Below are positions 35,180-43,185 of a stretch of 64,000 bases of DNA, piece after piece; position 1 is the first letter of the stretch; the number at the start of each line of letters is the position of its first letter. The notes below the pieces were generated by a model. That model did no database searches and was not told the DNA's origin. It was given only the letters and a program-made list of their open reading frames with translations. Both the position numbers and the translations under genes were made by a program. This DNA is from Comamonas serinivorans (lineage in GTDB: Bacteria > Pseudomonadota > Gammaproteobacteria > Burkholderiales > Burkholderiaceae_C), in contig NZ_CP021455.1 of NCBI RefSeq assembly GCF_002158865.1, positions 2,232,001 to 2,296,000 of the forward strand, read 5' to 3'.

Positions 35180-36436
35180 TCAGGTCAATTCGTGCGCGCG
35201 GCGGCCAATCTCGGGCCAGCGCTGGTGCAGCCACACCCACGACACCAGCCCCGTGGCCAGCAGGCCGGCGGCGGCCACCGCCAGGCCCAGGGCCGAGTGC
35301 ATGACCAGCGGCGCCAGCACGCCGGCCACGATGCCGTTGGCGGCCGAGCCGACGACGGATTGCAGCGACGAGGCCATGCCGCGGCGGTCGGGATGCAAGT
35401 CCAGCACCAGCAAGGTGACCGCGGGCACCATGAGCGCCCAGCCGAAGCTGTAGAACATCACCGGCCACATGGACCACAGCGCATGCGGGGTAAACAGCGC
35501 ATTGGCCGCGATGTTGACCAGGCACACCAGCACCATGACGAAAAAGCCGTCGCGGATCTGGCGCTTGGGCGCCACCTTGCCGGCCATGCGACCCGAGGTC
35601 CACGAGCCGCTGATGATGCCGACGACGTTGAGCACGAAGAACCAGAAGAACTGCGTGGGCGCCAGCTGCAGGATGTCGCCCAGGAACGCTGGTGCGCTGA
35701 GCACGTAGAGGAACATGCCGTTGAAGGGCACGCCGCTGGCGAAGCACAGCAGCAGGAAGCGCGGGTCGGAGCACAGGCTGGCGTAGCCGCGCATCAGGTT
35801 GCCCACGCGCAGCGGCTGGCGCTGTTCCGGGGCCAGCGTTTCCTTCAGCCAGGTCGCGCTGGAGGCGAACAGCCCCACGCCGACCACGACCAGGAACCAG
35901 AACACGGCGTGCCAGCCCCACCAGTCGGCCACCAGGCCGCCGATCATGGGCGCGATGACGGGGGCGATGCCGAAGAAGATGGTGACCTGGCTCATCACGC
36001 GCTGGGCCTGGCCGGGCGCGAACACGTCACGGATGATGGCGCGCGAGACCACGATGCCGGCCCCGGTGCTGAAGCCCTGCACGGCGCGCCAGAACACCAG
36101 CGCCTCGATGGACTGGGCCAGGGCGCAGCCGGCCGAGGCCACGGTGAACAGGGCCAGCCCGCCCAGCACCACCGGCCGCCGGCCGAAACTGTCCGACAGC
36201 GCGCCGTGGAACAGGTTCATGAAGGCGAAGCCGAACAGGTAGGCCGACAGCGTCTGCTGCATCTGCGCCGGGCTGGCCTGGATGGCGCTGGCAATGGCGC
36301 CAAAGGCGGGGATGTAGGTGTCGATGGAAAACGGCCCCAGCATGCCGAGCAAGGCCAGCAGCAGGGCAAACCCCCAGGCGCTTGCAGGGCGCGATGGCGG
36401 GGTGGTGGCGACATCGCGCGAGGTGGGGTCGGTCAT
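35180..36436 (-). CDS. Bcr/CflA-type MFS multidrug efflux transporter
   Basis: 418 residues and 12 membrane segments. The family signature is clear: LLALLGMLGPFSIDTYIPAF at helix 1, GALSDSFGRRPVVLGGL (motif A), and the motif C-like GIAPVIAPMIGG in helix 5. Such proteins export drugs, sulfonamides or amino acids. ATG 36436 (MTDPTSRD) precedes helix 1 by 20-25 residues; a start at 36571 would run through palindrome copy 10. Confidence 0.9.
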   Translation of the reverse strand: MTDPTSRDVATTPPSRPASAWGFALLLALLGMLGPFSIDTYIPAFGAIASAIQASPAQMQQTLSAYLFGFAFMNLFHGALSDSFGRRPVVLGGLALFTVASAGCALAQSIEALVFWRAVQGFSTGAGIVVSRAIIRDVFAPGQAQRVMSQVTIFFGIAPVIAPMIGGLVADWWGWHAVFWFLVVVGVGLFASSATWLKETLAPEQRQPLRVGNLMRGYASLCSDPRFLLLCFASGVPFNGMFLYVLSAPAFLGDILQLAPTQFFWFFVLNVVGIISGSWTSGRMAGKVAPKRQIRDGFFVMVLVCLVNIAANALFTPHALWSMWPVMFYSFGWALMVPAVTLLVLDLHPDRRGMASSLQSVVGSAANGIVAGVLAPLVMHSALGLAVAAAGLLATGLVSWVWLHQRWPEIGRRAHELT

Positions 36437-36760
36437 GGGACGGTGGGTTGGCGCAAAAGGCCGAGGGAAGCTGATTGAACAGCAGTATGGGTGAATTGCC
36501 GTTCGACAGACAACGAGATGAGGGCTATACCTCAAAAAAATGGGTGGACGGCCCTTGCAGGACCTGGTCACGTCGCCCGCTCGCGTTGGAGAAGGGCTGG
36601 CATCGCCGCGGGCCAGCGGGCATGGCTACGGACCGGGTACCCATGGCAGGCCAAGTCTGGCGACAGGCGGATCGCCGATGGCGCAAGGCCGAGGATCTGA
36701 CCCGCAGTGGCTGGCCCAGCACCCGCGTGGGACAGAGCCGCCGCGAACACGGCGTGCGGC
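36437..36760. other. 324-bp gap with palindromic repeat copy 10
   Basis: Between msrB and the efflux gene, both leftward. Besides the palindrome at 36485-36530 nothing is recognised; the efflux gene promoter must lie here. Confidence 0.5.
36485..36530. repeat. 46-bp bipartite palindrome, copy 10 of 18
   Basis: GTAT/ATAC with cores TTGCCGTT and AACGAGAT, followed by a run of seven As. It sits 49 bp upstream of the efflux gene start, where it could affect transcription or the 5' leader. Confidence 0.85.
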
Positions 36761-37201
36761 TCAGTCCGCGCCCGGCTCGAACTGCAGCGAGGCCGAGTTC
36801 ATGCAATAGCGCAGGCCGGTGGGCGCGGGGCCGTCGGGGAAGACGTGGCCCAGGTGCGCCCCGCATTGGGCGCACACGGTTTCCACGCGGATCATGCCGT
36901 GGCTGATGTCGCGCCGCTCTTCGATGGCGCCCGGAATGGCTTCGGAGAAGCTGGGCCATCCGCAGCCCGCGTCGAATTTGGTGTCCGACTCGAACAGCTT
37001 GTTGCCGCAGCAGATGCAGTGGTAGCTGCCGTCGGCCCAGACCTGCTCGTACTTGCCGGTGAAGGGGCGTTCGGTGGCCGCGTGGCGGGTGATTTCGTAG
37101 GCGCCTGGCTCGGCACCGCGGCGGGCGAGCAAGGCGCGCCATTCGGCCTCGGTTTGCGGCAGGTCGGACAGCTTGAGCGGCGGCGTGGCGGGTGGGGTCA
37201 T
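36761..37201 (-). CDS. msrB: Peptide-methionine (R)-S-oxide reductase MsrB
   Basis: 146 residues. Two CxxC pairs bind zinc (CICCGNKLF and CAQCGAHLGHVF) and the catalytic Cys is in RYCMNSASLQF; GCGWPSFSEAI is the substrate loop. It repairs methionine-R-sulfoxide using thioredoxin. Its ATG overlaps the selO stop (ATGA), so the two redox genes are translationally coupled. Confidence 0.96.
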   Translation of the reverse strand: MTPPATPPLKLSDLPQTEAEWRALLARRGAEPGAYEITRHAATERPFTGKYEQVWADGSYHCICCGNKLFESDTKFDAGCGWPSFSEAIPGAIEERRDISHGMIRVETVCAQCGAHLGHVFPDGPAPTGLRYCMNSASLQFEPGAD

Positions 37202-38790
37202 GATGAACAGCTGATGCAGATGTTGGCGGCCCAGGCCGGCGCAGCGTCGCTGGCGTCTTCGGCCCCGGGGACGGGGGAAAAAGGGGCTTGCACCAAGGCC
37301 AGCAAGCGTTGCACGTCTGAGAAGTCGCCCGCCTTGGCCTGGGTGATGGCGTGCTCGCACAGGTGGTTGCGCAGCACGTACTCGGGATTGGTGGCCAGCA
37401 TGGTCATGCCGGCTGCCGCGGCGTCCTGCCGGGCCAGGCGCGCCCGGTAGTCCTGCAGCCAGCCCTCGAAAGCACGGCGGTGCTCGGGCTGGGTGAACAG
37501 ATCGGCCGGGTCCTGTTGCGTAGGCGGCGCACCGTCCGCCGCGGCGTCGAATCCGCGCGCCACCGCGTGGGACAGCCGGCGCCAGAACAGCGGCCAGTCG
37601 GCTCGCGCGGCCGCGAGGATGGGCAGCAAGCCCTGCGCCAGGTCGCCATCACCGGGTTCGTCGGGGTTGCCGGGCTGCACACCAAGCTTGGCCGCCATCT
37701 GCCCCGCCAACGCCTGGGAGAAGGCTTGCTGAAACGGTTCCACCGCCCGCAGCACCAACTGTTCGTCCTCGATCAGCGGCATCAAGGCCTGGGCCAGGCA
37801 GAACAGGTTCCAGTAAGCGACGCTGGGCTGGTTGTTGTAGCTGTAGCGGCCGGCGTGGTCGCTGTGGTTGCAGATGTGGCCGGGATCGAAGCCGTCCATG
37901 AACTGGAACGGCCCGTAATCCATGGCCAGGCCCAGGATGCTCATGTTGTCGGTGTTGAGCACGCCGTGGCAAAAGCCCAGGGCCTGGAATTGCGCAAACA
38001 GCCGCGCGGTGCGTTGGGTGACTTCGGCCAGCAACGCAGCCGCCAGCTTGCCGTCGTGGGCGTGGGCCTGGTCGCGGCAGGCGGGCATGAACTCGTCCAC
38101 CACGAACTCGGTCAGCAGGCGCAGGTGGTGGGTGTCGCGGCGGGCCGCAAAGTGTTCAACGTGCCCGAAGCGGATGAAGCTGGGGGCCACGCGCGTGACG
38201 ATGGCGGCGGTTTCCATCTCCTCGCGCGCGACCGGCAGGTCAGAGCCCACCAGGGCCAGTGCCCGGGTGGTGGGCACGCCCAGGGCGGCCATGGCTTCGC
38301 TGGCCAGGAACTCGCGGATGGACGAGCGCAGCACGGCCCGGCCATCGCCCATGCGCGAATAGGGCGTGCGGCCCGCGCCCTTGAGCTGCAGCTCCTGCCA
38401 CTGGCCATGGCGGTCCTGCACGCAGCCCAGCGAGTGCGCACGCCCGTCGCCAAGCTGACCGGCCCAGACGCCGAACTGGTGCCCGCTGTAGACGCTGGAC
38501 CAGGACAGCGGGCCGATGCTGCTGGCGACCTCGGGCTGGTTGCCGGCCAGCACGTCCAACAAGCCGGGGGCATCCTGCAGCGCGCGCCAGTGCTCACCCA
38601 AGCCCAGTTCGCGCGCCATGGCATCGCTGCCCGCCACCCAGTGCGGGGCCGGCAGGCCGGCCGTGGGCAGGCGGGTGCCGAATGCCGGGCTCAGGTCGCG
38701 AAAGGCGTGGGGCAGGGGACGGGCCTGGCCGCCCGCCAGCTGCAACAGCTGCGCCAGCGCTTGTGGGGAGGAGAGCAGAGGGTCAGGCAT
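37198..38790 (-). CDS. selO: Protein adenylyltransferase SelO (YdiU/UPF0061)
   Basis: 530 residues. The pseudokinase-fold AMPylator core shows YSGHQFGVWAGQLGDGRAHSLG, KGAGRTPYSRMGDGRAVLRSSIREFL and the metal-site region GVLNTDNMSILGLAMDYGPFQFMD. The C-terminus CISCSS corresponds to the redox Cys/Sec tail of the family; here it is Cys. SelO transfers AMP to Ser/Thr/Tyr of redox-related proteins. Coupling to msrB by a 4-base overlap supports an oxidative-stress role. ATG 38790 follows a palindrome copy at 13 bp distance. Confidence 0.94.
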   Translation of the reverse strand: MPDPLLSSPQALAQLLQLAGGQARPLPHAFRDLSPAFGTRLPTAGLPAPHWVAGSDAMARELGLGEHWRALQDAPGLLDVLAGNQPEVASSIGPLSWSSVYSGHQFGVWAGQLGDGRAHSLGCVQDRHGQWQELQLKGAGRTPYSRMGDGRAVLRSSIREFLASEAMAALGVPTTRALALVGSDLPVAREEMETAAIVTRVAPSFIRFGHVEHFAARRDTHHLRLLTEFVVDEFMPACRDQAHAHDGKLAAALLAEVTQRTARLFAQFQALGFCHGVLNTDNMSILGLAMDYGPFQFMDGFDPGHICNHSDHAGRYSYNNQPSVAYWNLFCLAQALMPLIEDEQLVLRAVEPFQQAFSQALAGQMAAKLGVQPGNPDEPGDGDLAQGLLPILAAARADWPLFWRRLSHAVARGFDAAADGAPPTQQDPADLFTQPEHRRAFEGWLQDYRARLARQDAAAAGMTMLATNPEYVLRNHLCEHAITQAKAGDFSDVQRLLALVQAPFSPVPGAEDASDAAPAWAANICISCSS

Positions 38791-38803
38791 GGGATGGATG
38801 GGA

Positions 38804-38849
38804 GTACGGGCCGATTGCCGTTGATGGGTTGACAGCAATGGGCTGATAC
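38804..38849. repeat. 46-bp bipartite palindrome, copy 11 of 18
   Basis: The only copy with GTAC at the left end; right end ATAC, left core TTGCCGTT, right core GACAGCAA. It lies 13 bp upstream of the selO start codon. Confidence 0.8.
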
Positions 38850-38997
38850 ATCTGTAAATGGCGCGTTGCGCCGGTGCGCTTGGCGTGGTGGTGTGCGAAA
38901 GCTGGTGTCCTGGTGCTGCGCTGATCACGCACGGGCTGCGCTTCGCTGCCGATCAACGGGCAAATTCGGCGCCAGCCCTGCATTGTGCGCAAGAACG

Positions 38998-39023
38998 GCA
39001 AAAGCCGCAGCATGCTGCGGCTT
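38998..39023 (-). terminator. Terminator of the small lipoprotein gene
   Basis: A perfect palindrome with 9-bp arms 39002-39010 and 39015-39023. Read leftward it is followed by TTTTG. It lies 69 bp after the lipoprotein stop. Confidence 0.65.
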
Positions 39024-39092
39024 GGTGCAAAGATCCGGTGCGGATCGCGGGTGCGTGGCGCAGGGCTGGCCTTGCGCCGCGCAAGCTGGGCC

Positions 39093-39500
39093 TCAGGGGC
39101 GGGCGAGTTTCCAGTTGCCACCCACGCCGTCACCGGTCTTGTCGCCGGCCTTGGTGTCCTTGACGAAGTAGTACAGCGGTGCGCCCTTGTAGGCCCACTG
39201 ACGGGCGCCGTCGGTGCGGATCAGGATGGTGTAGTCGCCAGCGGGTTTGGCCGTGGGTGCGGCCACCAGCGGAGGCCAGTTCTTGGCGCACTGGTCGTAG
39301 CAGGCCGATGCCCCGCTGCCCACGGTGTCTTTGGCGAACACGTACAGGCTCTTGCCGTCCGGGCCGATGAGCACGCCGTCGGCCGAGCGCGTGGGCGTGT
39401 CCGCCGTGGCCGAGGCCTTGGCTGCCTCATGCTTGGCGGGCTTGGACGAGCAAGCGGTCAGCGCGGCGGCAGCCATCAGCGTGGCAATCAAAAGCTTCAT
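39093..39500 (-). CDS. Lipoprotein with two COG4315-type repeats
   Basis: 135 residues. The N-terminus MKLLIATLMAAAALTACSSK is a lipoprotein signal with the lipobox Cys at residue 17. The body has two repeats of a small beta unit, GPDGKSLYVFAKDTVGSGASACYDQCAKNWPPL and DGARQWAYKGAPLYYFVKDTKAGDKTGDG, characteristic of a conserved secreted repeat protein of unknown function. The first repeat has a CYDQC pair. GGAG stands 8 bases before the ATG. It is divergent from the MarR-GNAT gene. Confidence 0.85.
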   Translation of the reverse strand: MKLLIATLMAAAALTACSSKPAKHEAAKASATADTPTRSADGVLIGPDGKSLYVFAKDTVGSGASACYDQCAKNWPPLVAAPTAKPAGDYTILIRTDGARQWAYKGAPLYYFVKDTKAGDKTGDGVGGNWKLARP

Positions 39501-39584
39501 GGATCAACTCCAAGGTGGTTGAGAACCCGTGCAGTGTACCCAGCGTCTGTGGCGGTGGCGTGTTGGCGGCAGGGGATGATTTGG

Positions 39585-39618
39585 TTGCTTGATGCAATCA
39601 AATACTTGTATCATGCAA
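39585..39618 (+). promoter_or_regulatory. Promoter with paired MarR-type operators, probably leaderless
   Basis: TTGCTT (39585-39590), 18-bp spacer, TATCAT (39609-39614). Two related 13-mers, TTGCTTGATGCAA (39585-39597) and TTGTATCATGCAA (39606-39618), cover the -35 and -10 boxes 21 bp apart, two helical turns. The expected transcription start coincides with the A of the ATG at 39621, and no Shine-Dalgarno sequence is present. Confidence 0.7.
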
Positions 39619-39620
39619 CT

Positions 39621-40598
39621 ATGACAACACCCCATGCAGCCGATGCGAGCGAGATGGCGCTCGTGGAATCGATTCGAGCCGCCTCGCGCACGCTGGTGCG
39701 TGAGCTGGGGTTCATGAAGGCGACCATTGCGGCCACGGCGCATTCGCCGTCGGCCGTGCACGCGTTGATGGAGATCGACGCCCAGGGCGCGTTGACGGCG
39801 GTGCAGCTGGCCAGCCTGCTGGACCTGGACAAATCCAGCGTCAGCCGCATGGTGGCCAAGCTGCTGGCTGCGGGCGAGCTGCACGAGCAGGCGCACCCGG
39901 AGGACGGCCGGGTCAAATCGCTGAGCCTGACCCCGCAGGGCGCGCGCACCGTCGAGCGCATTCACGCATTTGGCCAGCAGCAGGTGCTTCAGGCCCTGCA
40001 GCACCTGAACCCCACGCAGCAGCAGAGCGCGGCGCAAGGGCTGGCGACCTACGCGGCGGGGCTGAAGGCCCATCGCCTGGGGCGGGCCGAGGCGCCGACC
40101 AGCCCGATCACCGTTCACACCGGCTACCAGCCCGGCTTGATTGGCCGGGTGGCGGAAATGCATGCCGCCTTCTATGCGGCACACGCCGGATTCGGGCAGT
40201 ACTTCGAGAGCCGGGTGGCCACAGAGTTGGCGGCCTACACCGGGCGCCTGCAGTCGCCGTGCAACCGCATCTGGACCGCGCAGCTGCATGGCCGCATCGT
40301 GGGGTCGCTCGCCATCGACGGCGAAGACCTGGGGGACAACAAGGCCCACCTGCGGTGGTTCATCCTGGATGACGGTTGCCGGGGATCCGGGATCGGCCGT
40401 CGCCTGATGGCCGAGGCCATGGCGTTTTGCGACATCCGCGGCTTTGACGAAACCCACCTCTGGACGTTTCAGGGCCTGGATGCAGCGCGCGCGCTGTACG
40501 AGTCCTTTGGCTTTGTCTGCGTGCACGAGTGGGCTGGCACGCAATGGGGAAGCCGCGTGACCGAGCAGCAGTTCGTTCGCCTCGCCCCACGCGCCTGA
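39621..40598 (+). CDS. MarR-GNAT fusion: winged-helix regulator with acetyltransferase domain
   Basis: 325 residues. Residues about 10-140 form a MarR winged helix (MEIDAQGALTAVQLASLLDL, DKSSVSRMVAKLLAAGEL recognition helix, HPEDGRVKSLSLTPQGART wing). Residues about 160-325 are a GNAT domain with acetyl-CoA motif A WFILDDGCRGSGIGRRLMAEAM and the end YESFGFVCVHEWAGTQWGSRV. Such fusions are common in proteobacteria but their substrates are mostly unknown. It probably represses itself through the paired operators and may regulate the divergent lipoprotein gene. Confidence 0.88.
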   Translation: MTTPHAADASEMALVESIRAASRTLVRELGFMKATIAATAHSPSAVHALMEIDAQGALTAVQLASLLDLDKSSVSRMVAKLLAAGELHEQAHPEDGRVKSLSLTPQGARTVERIHAFGQQQVLQALQHLNPTQQQSAAQGLATYAAGLKAHRLGRAEAPTSPITVHTGYQPGLIGRVAEMHAAFYAAHAGFGQYFESRVATELAAYTGRLQSPCNRIWTAQLHGRIVGSLAIDGEDLGDNKAHLRWFILDDGCRGSGIGRRLMAEAMAFCDIRGFDETHLWTFQGLDAARALYESFGFVCVHEWAGTQWGSRVTEQQFVRLAPRA

Positions 40599-40650
40599 GG
40601 CGCCGGCGATGACGAGAAAAGGCGGCGAGGGCGAGAGAGTTACGCTGGCT

Positions 40651-41142
40651 TCAGCGCTTGAACGACTTCAAGGCACGCTCCACCTCGCGCTTGCCTTCGC
40701 GCTCGCGGATGGTGTCGCGCTTGTCGTGGTCGGCTTTGCCCTTGGCCAGCGCCACTTCGCACTTCACGCGGCCGTTCTTCCAGTGCAGGTTCAGCGGCAC
40801 CAGCGTGTAGCCCTTTTGCTCCACCTTGCCGATCAGGCGCGAGATCTCGTGCTTGTGCAGCAGCAGCTTCTTGGTGCGCACGGCATCGGGCCGGACGTGC
40901 GTCGACGCCGTGCCCAGCGGATTGATCTGGGCGCCCAGCACGAACAGCTCGCCATCACGAATCACGACGTAGCCATCGGTGAGCTGCACCTTGCCGGCCC
41001 GCAGGGCCTTCACTTCCCAGCCCTCGAGCACCATGCCGGCCTCGAAGCGCTCTTCCACGAAATAGTTGAAGCGCGCTTTCTTGTTGTCGGCAATGATGGG
41101 TTTCACGGCGGGTTTGGCGGCGCCGGTTTTGGCTTTGGACAT
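40651..41142 (-). CDS. smpB: SsrA-binding protein SmpB
   Basis: 163 residues. Conserved blocks: ADNKKARFNYFVEERFEAGM, LEGWEVKALRAGKVQLTDGYV, HEISRLIGKVEQKGYTLVPL and KGKADHDKRDTIRERE with the basic tail that enters the ribosome mRNA channel. It delivers tmRNA to stalled ribosomes. ATG 41142 has AGGA at proper distance; the ATG at 41148 does not. It is divergent from ratA, the usual arrangement in proteobacteria. No ssrA gene is in the window. Confidence 0.96.
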   Translation of the reverse strand: MSKAKTGAAKPAVKPIIADNKKARFNYFVEERFEAGMVLEGWEVKALRAGKVQLTDGYVVIRDGELFVLGAQINPLGTASTHVRPDAVRTKKLLLHKHEISRLIGKVEQKGYTLVPLNLHWKNGRVKCEVALAKGKADHDKRDTIREREGKREVERALKSFKR

Positions 41143-41296
41143 GGCCATCCTGGATACAAACGGGGCAAAGGGATGCGCGGCGCGCAGGGGCGTCGGCGCG
41201 GTCTCTGGCGAGACCTGAGCAGGTGGTGCCGGCGGGCAAATTTACAATGCAGGCTTGAATGCCAGGCCGGCGGCGCCTTGCAAAGCCCACCATTGT

Positions 41297-41743
41297 ATGA
41301 AGAACGTTCACAAATCCGTCCTGGTTGCCTACTCGGCCGAGCAAATGTTTGCCCTGGTGACCGACGTGGCCCGTTACCCCGAATTCCTGCCCTGGTGCGA
41401 CCACGCCCGGGTCATCAGCGAAGGCGATGACCAGATGACGGCCGAGGTGGGCTTGAGCATCGGTGGCATCAAGCAGGCGTTCGTCACCCGCAACACCCAT
41501 GTGCCGGGGCGCAGCGTGACCATGGAATTGGTGGACGGCCCGTTTTCCCGGCTGGATGGCGTGTGGCACTTCCATGCGCTGGGCGATGTGGGAAGCCGTG
41601 TCGAGCTGGACCTGCACTACGATTTTTCGAGCCGCACCCTCGGCATGGTGGTGGGGCCGGTGTTCGACCGCATTGCGTCGACCCTGGTTGATGCCTTCGT
41701 CAAACGGGCTGAAGACAAGTATGACGGTGGTGCCCTTTTGTGA
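41297..41743 (+). CDS. ratA: RatA/COQ10-family START-domain protein
   Basis: 148 residues. MKNVHKSVLVAYSAEQMFALVTDVARYPEFLPWC is the family start, and the end ASTLVDAFVKRAEDKYDGG matches. E. coli RatA blocks 70S formation; the wider family binds ubiquinone precursors. The last codons (YDGGALL and stop) lie inside palindrome copy 12, so the C-terminus is partly shaped by the repeat. RnfH follows, as in many proteobacteria. Confidence 0.92.
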   Translation: MKNVHKSVLVAYSAEQMFALVTDVARYPEFLPWCDHARVISEGDDQMTAEVGLSIGGIKQAFVTRNTHVPGRSVTMELVDGPFSRLDGVWHFHALGDVGSRVELDLHYDFSSRTLGMVVGPVFDRIASTLVDAFVKRAEDKYDGGALL

Positions 41744-41764
41744 TCAACGGGAAATGGTGCGTAC
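41719..41764. repeat. 46-bp bipartite palindrome, copy 12 of 18
   Basis: GTAT and GTAC ends, cores GTGCCCTT and AACGGGAA. It overlaps the last 25 bases of ratA; the ratA stop codon falls at the exact centre of the element. Confidence 0.85.
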
Positions 41765-41833
41765 TGCGTGTCGTCAAGTCGAGCGACACCCGGTGCGGCG
41801 CCTTGATGGCTGGCGAGCCCAGGCGGTCCTTGC

Positions 41834-42274
41834 ATGCTTCCCGAGCCTGACGCCATGCCTTTGAATGCGCCCAGCCCGCAGGCCGACGCCGCAAGCGGTC
41901 CCGAGACCCAGCCCGTCATCCGGGTGGAGGTGGCCCACAGCCCGGCGCCGCGTGAGCTCAGCTGCGAGCTGCTCACCCTGCCGGCCCACGCCACGGTGCG
42001 AGATGCCCTGCAGGCGTCCACCCTGTGGCGCAGCCTGCCCGAGTCACCGCCCGGGCAGGACGCATCCGGCGGCGACTGGCGTGGCCTTCGCCTCGCCATC
42101 TTCGGCAGCCGTGTGCACCTGGACAGGCCGTTGGAGGACGGGGATCGGCTGGACGTCTGCCGCGCCTTGCGCGTGGACCCCAAACGGGCGCGCCGTGAGC
42201 GCTTCAGCCAGCAGGGGGCTGGCCGATCGGGCCTGTTCGCCAAGCGCAGGCCGGGGTCGGTGCCGGGTTATTGA
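41834..42274 (+). CDS. rnfH: RnfH-family ubiquitin-like protein
   Basis: 146 residues. The beta-grasp core is visible as RVEVAHSPAPRELSCELLTLPAHATVRDAL, then LAIFGSRVHLDRPLEDGDRLDVCRALRVDPKRAR. The LEDGDRVE-like turn and RPLxxDPK end are family hallmarks. Function is poorly known; it often accompanies ratA and smpB. The start may be ATG 41834 or 41855. The N-terminus carries about 20 extra residues and the C-terminal basic tail is longer than usual. Confidence 0.85.
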   Translation: MLPEPDAMPLNAPSPQADAASGPETQPVIRVEVAHSPAPRELSCELLTLPAHATVRDALQASTLWRSLPESPPGQDASGGDWRGLRLAIFGSRVHLDRPLEDGDRLDVCRALRVDPKRARRERFSQQGAGRSGLFAKRRPGSVPGY

Positions 42275-42277
42275 GGA

Positions 42278-42323
42278 GTATCTGTGGCTGGCCTTTTGTT
42301 TGTCAACGGCAATGGCCTGATAC
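42278..42323. repeat. 46-bp bipartite palindrome, copy 13 of 18
   Basis: GAGTAT and ATACTG ends, cores TGGCCTTT and AACGGCAA. It starts 3 bp after the rnfH stop, in the convergent gap with the DUF4124 gene, 39 bp before that gene's own terminator. Confidence 0.88.
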
Positions 42324-42361
42324 TGCTCACAGTTTGTTGAATCGACCGCAGGCTGGCCATG

Positions 42362-42386
42362 AAAAAAGCCGCTGGACAGCGGCTTG
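42362..42386 (-). terminator. Rho-independent terminator of the DUF4124 gene
   Basis: 9-bp arms (42366-42374 and 42377-42385) with a 2-base gap; read leftward it is followed by six Ts. Confidence 0.85.
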
Positions 42387-42411
42387 GGTGGCGGGGTCTG
42401 ACCCGTGCGGT

Positions 42412-43050
42412 TTACTTCTTGGCCGCGGGCAGCGGGCCGCAGTCCGATGCGATGATGCCTTCGGCACGCTGGAGTTCGGAGGCGCGTGCGGCGTCGTCCA
42501 GCACAATGCGTTCGCCCTTGTCGTTCACCTTGGCCAGGCGCATGCCGCTGGCCAGCGAATTGCGGGCATCCTGGGCGCGGCGGCAGTTCTCGGCGCGCAC
42601 GCTGGCGACGCGCTCCTCTTCGGCCTTGCGCTTGGCGGCCTCGGCCGCTTCGGCCTGCTTGGCCTTGTCTTCCAGGGCTTTTTGCTTGGCGGCTGCAGCC
42701 GGGTCTGGCTTGGCCGGCGCAGAAGCCGCGCCGGACGCAGGGGCTGCGGCGGCGTTGGGGGCCTTGCGCGGTTCTTCCGGCTTGATGTCGCCGTATTGCG
42801 GGGTGTTCGCGGTCTTGCGACCAGAGATGGCGGGCGCTGCCGGGCCGGCCGGGGCAGCGGCCTTGCCGGTGCTGACACGGGGCGTGACTTCGCCAGGCGC
42901 CTTGAGGATGCGCGACTCGGGCACATCCGCTGGCGGCGGTCGGTCGCTGAACACCTTGCGGCCGTCGCTGCCGACCCATTGCCATTGAGCAAAGGCTTGC
43001 GCGGAGACCAGACACAGGCTCGCAAGCATCAGGGGGCGAAAAAACGTCAT
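42412..43050 (-). CDS. DUF4124 domain exported protein
   Basis: 212 residues. A cleavable signal peptide (about 1-21, LMLASLCLVSAQAFAQ) is followed by the DUF4124 segment QWQWVGSDGRKVFSDRPPPADVP, then an Ala/Pro/Lys-rich stretch and a coiled coil (about 115-150, rich in KAKQAEAAEAAKRKAEEE). The end carries two Cys residues (ENCRRAQ and ASDCGPL). Function unknown; DUF4124 modules are often found at the N-terminus of envelope proteins. ATG 43050 has AAGG at 8 bases; ATG 43056 is too close to it. Confidence 0.8.
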   Translation of the reverse strand: MTFFRPLMLASLCLVSAQAFAQWQWVGSDGRKVFSDRPPPADVPESRILKAPGEVTPRVSTGKAAAPAGPAAPAISGRKTANTPQYGDIKPEEPRKAPNAAAAPASGAASAPAKPDPAAAAKQKALEDKAKQAEAAEAAKRKAEEERVASVRAENCRRAQDARNSLASGMRLAKVNDKGERIVLDDAARASELQRAEGIIASDCGPLPAAKK

Positions 43051-43185
43051 GCTCATGCCTTGGAAGAAGCCAATTCAATTACACAGATTGTCACATTGTG
43101 CGTTCAATGTGACGACTTTTGACAAGTCGTGAGGCGCTCGCCTCACTTCTTGTCCAAATCTGTGCAGATTGCACATGGCCATCGA

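Larger units (their letters stand above)
38791..39092. other. 302-bp gap holding repeat copy 11 and a terminator
   Basis: The region upstream of selO and downstream of the lipoprotein gene contains the palindrome at 38804-38849 and the hairpin at 39002-39023. The rest shows nothing. Confidence 0.55.
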
